NCBI GenBank assembly: GCA_947465645.1 | Contig: CANIBQ010000015.1 | Span: 1-64,000 of the forward strand | Reading direction: 5' to 3' | Length of the DNA: 64,000 bases | Source: Acidobacteriota bacterium | Lineage (GTDB): Bacteria > Acidobacteriota > Vicinamibacteria > Vicinamibacterales > UBA2999 | Part shown: positions 1 to 7,069 of the stretch, in pieces | How the letters are laid out: the number at the start of each line of letters is the position of its first letter | Position numbering within the stretch: the stretch's first letter is position 1 | Notes under the pieces: generated by a model | The model's database searches: none | Told to the model about the DNA's origin: nothing | What the model saw: the letters and a program-made list of their open reading frames with translations, nothing else | Made by a program: the position numbers and the translations under genes

Positions 1-393
1 CTGGGTGTCGCCGGCGCGTTCGAGCAGGCGGGCGATCTCGAGCACGTAGCGCGGATCGAACGCGGCCACCCACTTCTGCTCCGGCCCAAACGTCAGAAGC
101 CGGCGATAGACTTCGATCGCACCGCGAAGATCCCCGCGCGCCTTCGCGACACGCGCGAGGCCGTCGCGAAACACGAGGTCGTTGGCGAGCACCGAACCTT
201 CGACCAGCATCCCGAAGAACACCTTGCGCGCGGGCTCGGCCCTGGCAAATGACGCCGCCGCTCGATCCAGCGCTCGTGTGTTGCTGTAGAGAGGGCTCAG
301 GCCGAGTGTCGTGCGGGCTCGTCGCGCGGCTGAGACGCCGCCGCGAGGCCCGCCGGCCGCGCCCTGACACTCGCGACCATCCCGTTCGCGCTG
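1..393 (-). pseudogene. TPR-like protein fragment, C-terminus off the left edge, no plausible start
   Basis: The reverse strand is open from the left window edge up to a stop at 394-396. The translation is helical and repeat-like, with segments such as RDGLARVAKARGDLRGAIEVY and PRYVLEIARLLERAGDTQ that look like tetratricopeptide helices. No in-frame ATG, GTG or TTG occurs in the first 60 or so codons after the upstream stop; the first ATG encodes the M of FFGMLVEG. The N-terminus has therefore probably been lost by truncation or a frameshift. TPR tails like this often end Ser/Thr kinases or adenylate-cyclase-like regulators in Acidobacteriota, but no catalytic domain is present here. The position just downstream of the DUF6544 gene on the same strand suggests a rearrangement point. 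Confidence 0.5.
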
Positions 394-412
394 TCATTGG
401 CCGCCTGGAGTC

Positions 413-1564
413 TCATCGGCGGGCTGTTGCGATCTCCGGCACGTTGTACACGACGTCATCGATCGTGAGCTCGATATACGCGTACTCGCCACCGGGTTCG
501 TGCCAGCGACCTTCGCCGAACCCCGCCAGGCGCGCCACGCCGTAGGAGCGGTAGCCGCGAACAGGCGTTGACCACCTCACGCGTCTCATCGTCGTGCCAT
601 CAGTTGACGCCTGATAACGATCGTCGGACACGAAGTTTGTCAGCTCGCCGGAGTCGCTGAACCAGAGCTCCGCCTGGATGGTGTAGCCGGCATTCGAAAA
701 ACGCGCCTTCACCCGGTGCGCGCCGACGGCCTCCCACGCGATCGCGGGATCGATCAGCGTGGCGGGCGCCATGATGCACATGTCGTTGAACAGCGTGACC
801 GTCTCGCTCTGCGTCATGACAGGCCCGTCGGCCGTCGCAACCGGCACGACACCGGCGACCTTGACGCGCATGCTCGCCGCGGATCCGACATAACGGTGGT
901 AGCCCTGGACGGGGACCGCCAGCATCGATGCCGTCATGTAGAACAAGCGGGCGAACTCGCCGCCGAAGTTGTGCTGCTCCGCCGCGAGCGGCATCCACCG
1001 CGCGTCAGGTCCGCCTCGGATCCGGCCGTGAACCCGCGCCCTGAAATTGTGCACGTGCGGCCGTCCGACCGCGCCAGTCACGCGAAGGTAGCGCTGCACG
1101 ATGGGCGGAAGGTGCAACAGATCCGCCCCGGTGACCGTTCGTTCCTGGGCAGTCGTCGACAGAAGGCGTTCGCGATCGTCGTCGTACTCGGCGCGCAGGC
1201 TGTACGGTCCCTGGCTGAAGAAGCCAAGAAGGACGCCGACCAGCAGAACCCCGTTCGGCACCAGGCCGAACTTTGCGTCCGACCACGAGGAGACGATGAC
1301 GATCACCGAGACGAGCAGGGCGCCCGCGCCGACCATCCACCAGTGTCGCGGCCACAGGAACAGCGATGCGGCGGTGCCGAAACAGAGAACAGCCGCGACA
1401 AGCCACAACACGCCGGACGACCGCGAGATCGGCTGCGTGAGTTGCGGCAGGTCGGCCACCTCGAACGCTTTGGCGACGCCGAGCAGATGAACAGCGCCGT
1501 GCACGACAAGCACGGCTGCAAAGACGACGGTCATGGAAGATGCCGTGGCCTCGGACGAAGGCAT
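413..1564 (-). CDS. DUF6544 family membrane protein
   Basis: This 383-residue protein begins with about four hydrophobic segments in residues 10-115 (for example TVVFAAVLVVHGAVHLLGVA and the WWMVGAGALLVSVIVIV stretch). A soluble domain with HLPPIVQRYLRVTGAVGR, typical of the DUF6544 family, follows from about residue 140. The function of the family is unknown; the layout suggests a membrane-anchored lipid- or ligand-binding type domain. The ATG at 1564 is used; an internal ATG ten codons later (MTVVFAAVLV) is an equally good start because it sits at the first membrane segment. A neighbouring reverse-strand gene ends only about 24 bp upstream, so the two may be co-transcribed. Confidence 0.75.
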   Translation of the reverse strand: MPSSEATASSMTVVFAAVLVVHGAVHLLGVAKAFEVADLPQLTQPISRSSGVLWLVAAVLCFGTAASLFLWPRHWWMVGAGALLVSVIVIVSSWSDAKFGLVPNGVLLVGVLLGFFSQGPYSLRAEYDDDRERLLSTTAQERTVTGADLLHLPPIVQRYLRVTGAVGRPHVHNFRARVHGRIRGGPDARWMPLAAEQHNFGGEFARLFYMTASMLAVPVQGYHRYVGSAASMRVKVAGVVPVATADGPVMTQSETVTLFNDMCIMAPATLIDPAIAWEAVGAHRVKARFSNAGYTIQAELWFSDSGELTNFVSDDRYQASTDGTTMRRVRWSTPVRGYRSYGVARLAGFGEGRWHEPGGEYAYIELTIDDVVYNVPEIATARR

Positions 1565-1587
1565 AGGGACCTGTCAGCCACGTAGCG

Positions 1588-2346
1588 CTATTCCCGGTTC
1601 CGCAGGACATCGGCGAACGACAGCGCCCCACCGAAGCGCGCGTCGAGCACACCGATGCGGCCGTGTACATTGAACGCGCCGCCGCCAGGGGTAAGCGCCC
1701 GCTTCAAGCGGCCGAGAAACGCCAGCGTCTTGAGACGCGTCGGCACGCCGGTCGTGTCGGTGTCGCTCGACGGCCGCAGGAACGCGTCCATGAGGATCAG
1801 GTCGTAGCGGTCCGCGGTGGACTCCACGAACGTCACCGCGTCGGCGGTATGCACGCGGACGTTCCCGCCGGAGCGCACGCCGAAGTATTCATCCGCCAGC
1901 CGGACGACGGCCGGATCGATCTCGACCGCGTCGATGTGCGCCTGCGGTTCGTGATGGGTCAGGAAACGAACCATCGTGCCGCCGCCCAGGCCGACGATGA
2001 GCACGCGGCGCGGTTGAGGGTGGTAGAGGTAGCTGGCGAACATGGTGCGGGCGTACGGCGACACCAGGGTGTGGGGCGCGGTCAGGCTGATGCGGCTCTG
2101 CACGACCTCCTGGCCGTCGTCGCGCACGAACGTCAGTGCGCGGACGTCGCCGTCGCTGCGGACACGGATGCGAGAAAAGGCCGACACCTCCTCGTGCTCC
2201 AGGCGCCCGAGGGTGCGTGCCGGGGACATCGACCAGACGATGAGCGCGACGGCCGCGGCGAGCAGTGCCGCCGCCAGCAGTGCCGGAGCGGCAACGCTCC
2301 GCCCCCGTGTCTGTCGCCGACTCGATTTGCCGCTGGCGGTGCCCAT
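1588..2346 (-). CDS. Spermidine synthase-like methyltransferase-fold protein
   Basis: The 252-residue product has an N-terminal basic stretch and one membrane segment (about residues 19-40), then a Rossmann fold of the spermine/spermidine synthase family. Visible motifs are VLIVGLGGGTMVRFL (nucleotide-binding glycine loop), IDAVEIDPAVV (acidic end of beta 2) and YDLILMDAF. The family transfers aminopropyl groups or acts as orphan methyltransferase-like proteins; many acidobacterial members are membrane anchored and of unproven substrate. The C-terminus after PGGGAFNVHGRIG is short and unusual for the family, which normally continues with another strand pair, so a late frameshift is possible. 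Polyamine synthesis should not be assumed from the fold alone. Confidence 0.7.
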   Translation of the reverse strand: MGTASGKSSRRQTRGRSVAAPALLAAALLAAAVALIVWSMSPARTLGRLEHEEVSAFSRIRVRSDGDVRALTFVRDDGQEVVQSRISLTAPHTLVSPYARTMFASYLYHPQPRRVLIVGLGGGTMVRFLTHHEPQAHIDAVEIDPAVVRLADEYFGVRSGGNVRVHTADAVTFVESTADRYDLILMDAFLRPSSDTDTTGVPTRLKTLAFLGRLKRALTPGGGAFNVHGRIGVLDARFGGALSFADVLRNRE

Positions 2347-2589
2347 CCGCGCTCATTGTCGCAGACTCGCTCGTTCAAGGGACGCTCACAGGTTCCGGCC
2401 CCGTCGTGCCAGCCAATGGGCGTACACTCTTGCTCCTCCAATGTCTTCTCTTTGAGCGCGCGCGCGAGGTGTTTTTTCGCGTCAAGTGTGGCTGGGTGTT
2501 CGGGACGATTTCCGCAACGGGCTGGTAACCGCCATCACCATCTAATGAATTCCATCGTGCGCTGTCACGCGCCGTCGGAGTGGACGCGT
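2347..2589. other. Intergenic region, no gene seen
   Basis: This 243-bp stretch separates the spermidine-synthase-like gene from the MazF-type toxin gene. It contains a short CG-dinucleotide run near 2458-2466 but no convincing ORF, tRNA or strong hairpin. It probably holds the promoter of the reverse-strand spermidine-synthase-like gene. Confidence 0.4.
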
Positions 2590-2925
2590 CTACGAACGTC
2601 CGGCTAGGCCGAGGAATACCAGAACAGCCCGATTCACACGAATCATGTCTTCCTCAGCGAGCTTTCCGACACGCTTCTGCAGCTTCGACTTTGCGACTGT
2701 TGTGATCTTATCGACCATCACTTGGCTGGCGACATTGAGTCCATTCTGTTTAGTAGGTTCGACCGGCAATCGAATCAGCGGGGCGTCCACGCCCTGCGTC
2801 GTAAACGGACACAGCGTAATCGACGCGGTTCCTGCGAAGACATCGTCTTGGATGATGACCGCCGGTCGGGGCTTGCCCGCGTAGTCAGGCCCACCAGCGA
2901 CCGTCCAGATCTCCGCTCGCTTCAT
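2590..2925 (-). CDS. mazF: MazF/PemK family endoribonuclease toxin
   Basis: The 111-residue protein has the MazF/PemK N-terminus (MKRAEIWTVAGGPDYAGKPR) with the conserved RPAVIIQDD strand, followed by the ITLCPFTTQ segment and the QVMVDKITTVAKSKL helix that precedes the C-terminal strand in this fold. Toxins of this family cleave mRNA in a sequence-specific manner and are neutralised by the gene product encoded immediately upstream. The ATG overlaps the antitoxin stop by 4 bp, which indicates translational coupling. Length and all core motifs are intact, so the toxin is probably functional. Confidence 0.9.
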   Translation of the reverse strand: MKRAEIWTVAGGPDYAGKPRPAVIIQDDVFAGTASITLCPFTTQGVDAPLIRLPVEPTKQNGLNVASQVMVDKITTVAKSKLQKRVGKLAEEDMIRVNRAVLVFLGLAGRS

Positions 2926-3146
2926 TCAGCATGCCACTCGGAGACCGCGTCGACGAATGCCTGCTCGCCGGCCTCCACCGGACTGGCGGCAACAAGGCGC
3001 GATTGACGCCGGGCTTCTCGAGCGAACGTCCGAGAGCGCACGTCCGGGACCCAGATTTGGATGGGTCGCAGCCCGCGTCGACGCAACCGCTCGCGGTGAG
3101 CGCGCACCTTGTCACGAGAAGCGGACTTCGTGGAGAGCGTTGCCAT
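2922..3146 (-). CDS. mazE: MazE-type antitoxin (DUF3018 family)
   Basis: This 74-residue basic protein contains RDKVRAHRERLRRRGLRPIQ followed by IWVPDVRSRTFAREARRQS, the pattern of DUF3018 antitoxins that are found upstream of MazF/PemK toxins. The N-terminal helix probably binds DNA for autoregulation and the acidic end (VDAVSEWHAE) probably contacts the toxin. The gene precedes and overlaps the toxin by 4 bp (antitoxin first), the usual order for type II modules. The region just upstream includes the short inverted motif ATGTAACCTATCAC around 3155-3170, a possible operator, although this is weak. Confidence 0.85.
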   Translation of the reverse strand: MATLSTKSASRDKVRAHRERLRRRGLRPIQIWVPDVRSRTFAREARRQSRLVAASPVEAGEQAFVDAVSEWHAE

Positions 3147-3237
3147 CGATGGTTACATGTAACCTATCACGCGACGAGGACATCGTCCAAGCGTCGGGCG
3201 ATCGCGACGACTCGTCCAAGTAGCCCGAGCGACTGAC

Positions 3238-3774
3238 TCATTTCCGCTCAATGACGACGACTTCCGGCCCGTTATCGATATCGAGACGGGTGCTCCGAAA
3301 CACCTCTGTCTCTTCGCTTCGATCCGCTGGTTCCGGTGCCAGGTCCGCCTCCGAAGTATGGCAGTTCGCCAGCAACCGGCGGGTCACACCACCGACGCCT
3401 TCAACGGCTTTCGTGATGCGATCAAGGGCGATACCGATACGAGTTCGCTCTTCATATTCATCCTGTATCAGCCACTCCGGCGCCCTGGGCAGTAACTCAC
3501 CGAATTCGAGATCGGCTGGAGCTAGACGGTAGGTTTCGCCGGCTTCGACGTGGTCGCGGATGAACGCCAGTACTCCGGCGCGCCAGACATGGCGCTCCGC
3601 CTCGTTCGCGCAGATGTGATCCGGCAGCAGCGGCGTGTCCTCAGTCTCATCCTCCGGTGTCCGTGTCTGCTCACGTGCCCACCGCTCGGCGCGCTGCTCG
3701 TGGCGCTGGATCTGAGCTTCCAGGAGCAGTCGGAGTTTCTCGCCCGGAATCGTCAGCTTCAATCCGTCGATCAT
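3238..3774 (-). CDS. Conserved hypothetical protein
   Basis: The frame is open to 3966, but the ATG at 3774 is chosen because a strong ribosome binding site (GGAGGA) lies 7 bp upstream and the sequence beyond it is low-complexity Ser/Arg. The 178-residue product starts MIDGLKLTIPGEKLRLLLEA, has a charged helical region (IQRHEQRAERWAREQ), an acidic proline-rich turn (PEDETEDTPLLPDH) and a second helical part (ERHVWRAGVLAFIRDHV). No catalytic motif or membrane segment is apparent. It sits in a small accessory patch between a toxin-antitoxin pair and a GIY-YIG gene, which suggests mobile or defence-related context, but I do not recognise its function. Confidence 0.6.
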   Translation of the reverse strand: MIDGLKLTIPGEKLRLLLEAQIQRHEQRAERWAREQTRTPEDETEDTPLLPDHICANEAERHVWRAGVLAFIRDHVEAGETYRLAPADLEFGELLPRAPEWLIQDEYEERTRIGIALDRITKAVEGVGGVTRRLLANCHTSEADLAPEPADRSEETEVFRSTRLDIDNGPEVVVIERK

Positions 3775-3949
3775 CTGCGTTCCTCCGGAGGTCGAGGACG
3801 CACCCTTTGCGCCAACGCGGGTTCTGGAGGAATTCCGAAGGATCACGCGCGTTCGAGATTCGCGCGTATCACGGGTACGCAGAGTCTGCAACGTCGTCCC
3901 ACCGTGGGAGCTAGCAGATTCTGCATCAGCGAGACAGTCATGGCCCGCG

Positions 3950-4216
3950 CTACATCTCCGCGGCAAAGTGGCGCTTCGCGAATGCCCGGCCCGATCCGGA
4001 TTTCAGGTACTTCTCGAAGCGAACCGCTTGCTTCTCCGTTGGGAACTCGATCGACACGACAACCGACCACGGACGATGTTCGACCGTATGGCCCGAGGGG
4101 CCTCCGTTGTGCCACTCCAGGCGCCCATCGACGTCACTCGTGATGCCGACGTAATGACGATCCGGGTCGTCATCGCTGCGAAGGATGTACACGAACCGCT
4201 TTCCGATGCCTCGCAT
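3950..4216 (-). CDS. GIY-YIG nuclease domain protein
   Basis: The 88-residue protein is a stand-alone GIY-YIG domain. The variant signature is RFVYILRSDD followed by HYVGITSDVDGRLEWHNGG, with the conserved Arg in the helix and Glu near EKYLKSGSGRAFAKRHF at the end. Small UPF0213/YhbQ-like members are thought to be structure-specific DNA nucleases or remnants of them; their cellular role is mostly unknown. It is located between the hypothetical protein and tRNA-Gln, consistent with an accessory patch at a tRNA gene. The length is normal for this subfamily. Confidence 0.88.
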   Translation of the reverse strand: MRGIGKRFVYILRSDDDPDRHYVGITSDVDGRLEWHNGGPSGHTVEHRPWSVVVSIEFPTEKQAVRFEKYLKSGSGRAFAKRHFAAEM

Positions 4217-4324
4217 GACTGCTGATCCCCCGCACCGATCGCGCCAGCGCAGAATGCTAGCGATCTGCGTGGAGATGCTTTGAAGTACACAGTTTCTGCG
4301 TACACACCTGGTTCGATCGTTGAG

Positions 4325-4465
4325 GGGATTTCAGTCCGCCTTCGCGCCTGCGGCGCTTCGGCGAGACAGCCTCCGCCTGTCGGTGTGTTCGCGCGAGCTA
4401 GTCAGGCGAGCCGCTGACGCTGGTCTCGCCTGCCTAGCCGTAGCTCACGCGAAGCGTGAGCGAAG
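4325..4465. repeat. Palindrome-rich intergenic repeat-like element
   Basis: The spacer downstream of tRNA-Gln is built from short, partly self-complementary GC-rich units. The clearest is a perfect hairpin GCTCACGC-GAA-GCGTGAGC at 4443-4461. Adjacent segments (GCCTGCGGCGCTTCGGCG near 4349, CTCGCCTGCCTAGCCGTAG near 4425) look like degenerate copies of the same motif. There is no T-tract, so this is more likely a dispersed palindromic repeat or a processing site for the tRNA 3' trailer than a classical terminator. Confidence 0.45.
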
Positions 4466-4467
4466 GC

Positions 4468-4541
4468 TGGCTGGGAGGTAGGGATTCGAACCCCAATAAC
4501 CACGTCCAGAGCGTGGTGTCCTACCGTTGAACGACCTCCCA
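4468..4541 (-). tRNA. tRNA-Gln (anticodon CTG)
   Basis: The reverse strand folds as a 74-nt tRNA with an encoded CCA end. The acceptor stem pairs TGGGAGG with CCTCCCA, the D arm is TCGTTCAACGGTAGGA, the anticodon stem CCACG/CGTGG encloses CTCTGGA with anticodon CTG (forward bases 4507-4509), and the T arm is GGGGTTCGAATCCC. The anticodon reads CAG. It borders a short accessory patch that contains a toxin-antitoxin pair. Confidence 0.95.
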
Positions 4542-4665
4542 GTATGTGTGCTGATCCGAAGGCAGGGCTTGCCTCGCCAAAGCTCGCACGAATATCAGGC
4601 GAGCGACGGCGGGAACTTCCAATTGTAGTCAGATCGTCAGCAGACGGGCAAGGAGTGCCTGGTCG

Positions 4666-6069
4666 CTAGTTGGTCTGCGTCGGCCTCGACGCAGACCACT
4701 TGGCGCGCAGCGCGGCGCGATCGACCGGCAGGCCGCGCAGGTACACCGCCGAGATCCGCCGGGTGTTGTTGATGTTCTCCAGCGGGTTCGCCTCGAGGAC
4801 AATGAAGTCGGCGCTCTTGCCGGCGGCAACCGTGCCCAGGCGATCGAGGCCAAGCAGCTCGGCTGGCGTCCTGGTCGCCGCGGTGATCGCCTCGGCGGGC
4901 GTCAGGCCCGCTTCGACCATGGCCGCCATCTCCATATGCGACGCGAAGCCGAAATACTGCGCGCCATTGGTGGCCCCGGTATCGTCGCCCAGGGCAAACC
5001 GCACACCAGCAGCCTTCAGCTTCGCCACGCCGCGAGGCACGACGCCCGCCTTCCACTTCGCGACCGCATCTTCTGGGACGCCGGCGTTCTCGAGCGCCTT
5101 GATGTCCTCGTCGTTGAACGTCTCGCGCACGAGCGGGTCGTCGATCCACGCGGGACGGCGTCCCCAGATCTGGTTGCGCGTGCCCCAGAGCGTCAGCATG
5201 ACGAACATCTTCGGCCGCTCCCTGAGCAGGCCGATAAGCTCCTCGTCCACTTCCTCGCCGCCGCGCCACGGTGGATGCGCCAGGCCGTCGATGCCCGCGC
5301 GCACGATCGACTTCACGTCCGCGAGCAGTTGCGTGTGGGTAATCGTGAGCAGTCCGTTCGTGTGCGCCTCGTCGATTGCCGCCGTGTAGATCGCCGGCGG
5401 CAGCTTCTGCACGGCGCCCCCGCGATCGTCGAGCCAGATTTTGACGTAGCGGTCTACCTTCTTCGCGGCCAGCTCGCGCACGGCGGCGCGCGCCTCGGCC
5501 TCGGTGGCGACGCCGTACGGCGCGTCCCGCAGCGGCGGATTCGGGCCGCCGTTCGGCATGGCAAGGCCGCGGCCGGCGGTCAGGAACAGCGCGAGGCCGG
5601 CCGGCGGGGACGCGCGCAGCTCGTCGCGCAAGGCGTAGCCTTCGGGCCGCTCGGTGCCCATGCTCATCACCGCCGCAATGCCGTGGTACGCCATCCGCTG
5701 GAGGTGATCGAGGATGTTCTCGCGCGTGTAGTTCTCGACCGCGAAGCTTGCGCCCCGCCGATATCCGAGGTGGGCATGGGCGTTGACGATCGCCGGCATC
5801 ACGGTCTTGCCCGAGAGATTCACCCGCGCCGCGCCGTCAGGCGAGGTGACGCCACCCACGCGCCCAACCTGCGTGACGGTGCCGTTTTCCACCACGAAAG
5901 CGGCGTTCTCGATCGGCGCCTGCTCGTCGCCGACGATGAGCCGTGCCCCTTCGAACAGGACGGCATTCGACGCCGCGTCCGTCCGGGGCGCGGGCGTCGT
6001 CGGCCCGCATCCGGCCGCCGCGAGCAGCGCGCAGGCGAGGATGGCGCGCGTTACGGTATGGAGAGCCAT
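4666..6069 (-). CDS. Secreted amidohydrolase-family lipoprotein
   Basis: The 467-residue protein has a lipoprotein signal peptide with a lipobox ending LLAAAGC (Cys21). It is followed by an imidazolonepropionase/prolidase-like amidohydrolase: the beta strand PAIVNAHAHLG carries the HxH metal ligands (His98, His100), THTQLL and DGLAHPPW supply further histidines, and RFALGDDTGA provides the catalytic Asp. The C-terminal GTVAAGKSADFIVLEANPL is the typical amidohydrolase beta-sandwich return. It probably hydrolyses an amide or cyclic amide outside the cytoplasm; the substrate is not known. Its start overlaps the end of the PEP mutase-like gene by 19 bp, which implies one transcript. Confidence 0.85.
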   Translation of the reverse strand: MALHTVTRAILACALLAAAGCGPTTPAPRTDAASNAVLFEGARLIVGDEQAPIENAAFVVENGTVTQVGRVGGVTSPDGAARVNLSGKTVMPAIVNAHAHLGYRRGASFAVENYTRENILDHLQRMAYHGIAAVMSMGTERPEGYALRDELRASPPAGLALFLTAGRGLAMPNGGPNPPLRDAPYGVATEAEARAAVRELAAKKVDRYVKIWLDDRGGAVQKLPPAIYTAAIDEAHTNGLLTITHTQLLADVKSIVRAGIDGLAHPPWRGGEEVDEELIGLLRERPKMFVMLTLWGTRNQIWGRRPAWIDDPLVRETFNDEDIKALENAGVPEDAVAKWKAGVVPRGVAKLKAAGVRFALGDDTGATNGAQYFGFASHMEMAAMVEAGLTPAEAITAATRTPAELLGLDRLGTVAAGKSADFIVLEANPLENINNTRRISAVYLRGLPVDRAALRAKWSASRPTQTN

Positions 6070-7046
6070 TGTTTTGCCAACTGGCTGAACTTGTCCGAGC
6101 TCGTGATGCGGGTGAGCAATTCCGGGGTCAACTGCGGACGGCTGGTCTCGCCGGTCTCCTTCAGCTCGCGGTACATCGTGTCGGTGAGCGCGAGCGCCGC
6201 GGTCGAGACGATGTTGGGATAGATGTTGATCTTCATCCGCGTGCCCGCCAGGTGCGTCTTCGGCACGCCGATGCCGAGCAGCGGCACCGGAAGCGCCGCC
6301 GCTATGCGGTTGATCGTGTCAGGTGTGAACCCGGTGAGGCTGTTCATGACGACGTCGGCACCAGCCTCCGCGAACGCGACGCCGCGACGGATGACGGCGT
6401 TGGCGTCCTCCGCGGTCGTGCGGCCGATGATCACGAAATCGGGATCCGTGCGCGCGGAGACGGCGGCCTGCAGCCGCTCGCGCATCTGCTCGATCGACTG
6501 CAGCCTGGCGGTGGCCGGCCCGCCGGGCCCCGCCCACATCTCCATCTTCTTCGGGTTGGTGCTGTCCTCGATGTGCATCCCGGCAATCCCGGCGCGCTCG
6601 TAGATCTGCACCGAGCGATACGCGTTGAGCGACGTCTCTCCTGCCTGGTCGGCATCGACAATCGCGGGGATGGAGACCTCACGCGCGATGCGGCCGGCGA
6701 GCTCCACCATGTCGGTCGTCGTGATGATCCCCCAGTCGGGGACGCCGAGGTGGGTCAGCGACATCATGTTGCCGCCGATGTAGATGAGGTCGAAGCCGTG
6801 CGCCTCGGCAAGCTTGCCGGTGATCACGGTGTACGCCTCGGGCGCGATGAGGAGCCCCGGACGACGCAGGAGATCTCGAAGCTTGCGTGCCCTGGATGGC
6901 TGTGCAGAAGGCTGCGAGGCGGCGGCAGTCGCCTGCGTTCCGGCAGCCTCGGACGAGGTGGGAGTGGCGCCGAGTGCGAGCGCTCCACCGGCGGCCGCCG
7001 CCGCTGCCCCCTGAAGAAAATCGCGACGAGATGCTGGTCTCTTCAT
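6051..7046 (-). CDS. Tat-exported isocitrate lyase/PEP mutase family protein
   Basis: The frame is open to 7199, but the ATG at 7046 begins a clear twin-arginine signal (SRRDFLQGAAAAAAGGALAL), so it is taken as the start (331 residues). The mature part is an ICL/PEPM beta barrel: FDLIYIGGNMMS, AIVDADQAGE (metal-binding Asp), GIAGMHIEDSTNPKK (conserved Glu-Asp pair) and IIGRTTAE. Members cleave or rearrange C-C or C-P bonds of small oxo-acids, and carboxyvinyl-carboxyphosphonate mutase-like enzymes also belong here. Export through Tat is unusual for this family. The gene overlaps the downstream amidohydrolase, so both may process the same extracytoplasmic compound. Confidence 0.8.
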   Translation of the reverse strand: MKRPASRRDFLQGAAAAAAGGALALGATPTSSEAAGTQATAAASQPSAQPSRARKLRDLLRRPGLLIAPEAYTVITGKLAEAHGFDLIYIGGNMMSLTHLGVPDWGIITTTDMVELAGRIAREVSIPAIVDADQAGETSLNAYRSVQIYERAGIAGMHIEDSTNPKKMEMWAGPGGPATARLQSIEQMRERLQAAVSARTDPDFVIIGRTTAEDANAVIRRGVAFAEAGADVVMNSLTGFTPDTINRIAAALPVPLLGIGVPKTHLAGTRMKINIYPNIVSTAALALTDTMYRELKETGETSRPQLTPELLTRITSSDKFSQLAKQWLSIP

Positions 7047-7069
7047 GGAGGAAAGTATAGTGCCGGCCG

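Noticed and set aside
3775..3966. N-terminal extension of the hypothetical gene to 3966
   Set aside because: Ser/Thr/Arg-rich low complexity without a ribosome binding site, whereas the ATG at 3774 has a well-placed GGAGGA; the extension would also overlap the GIY-YIG gene.
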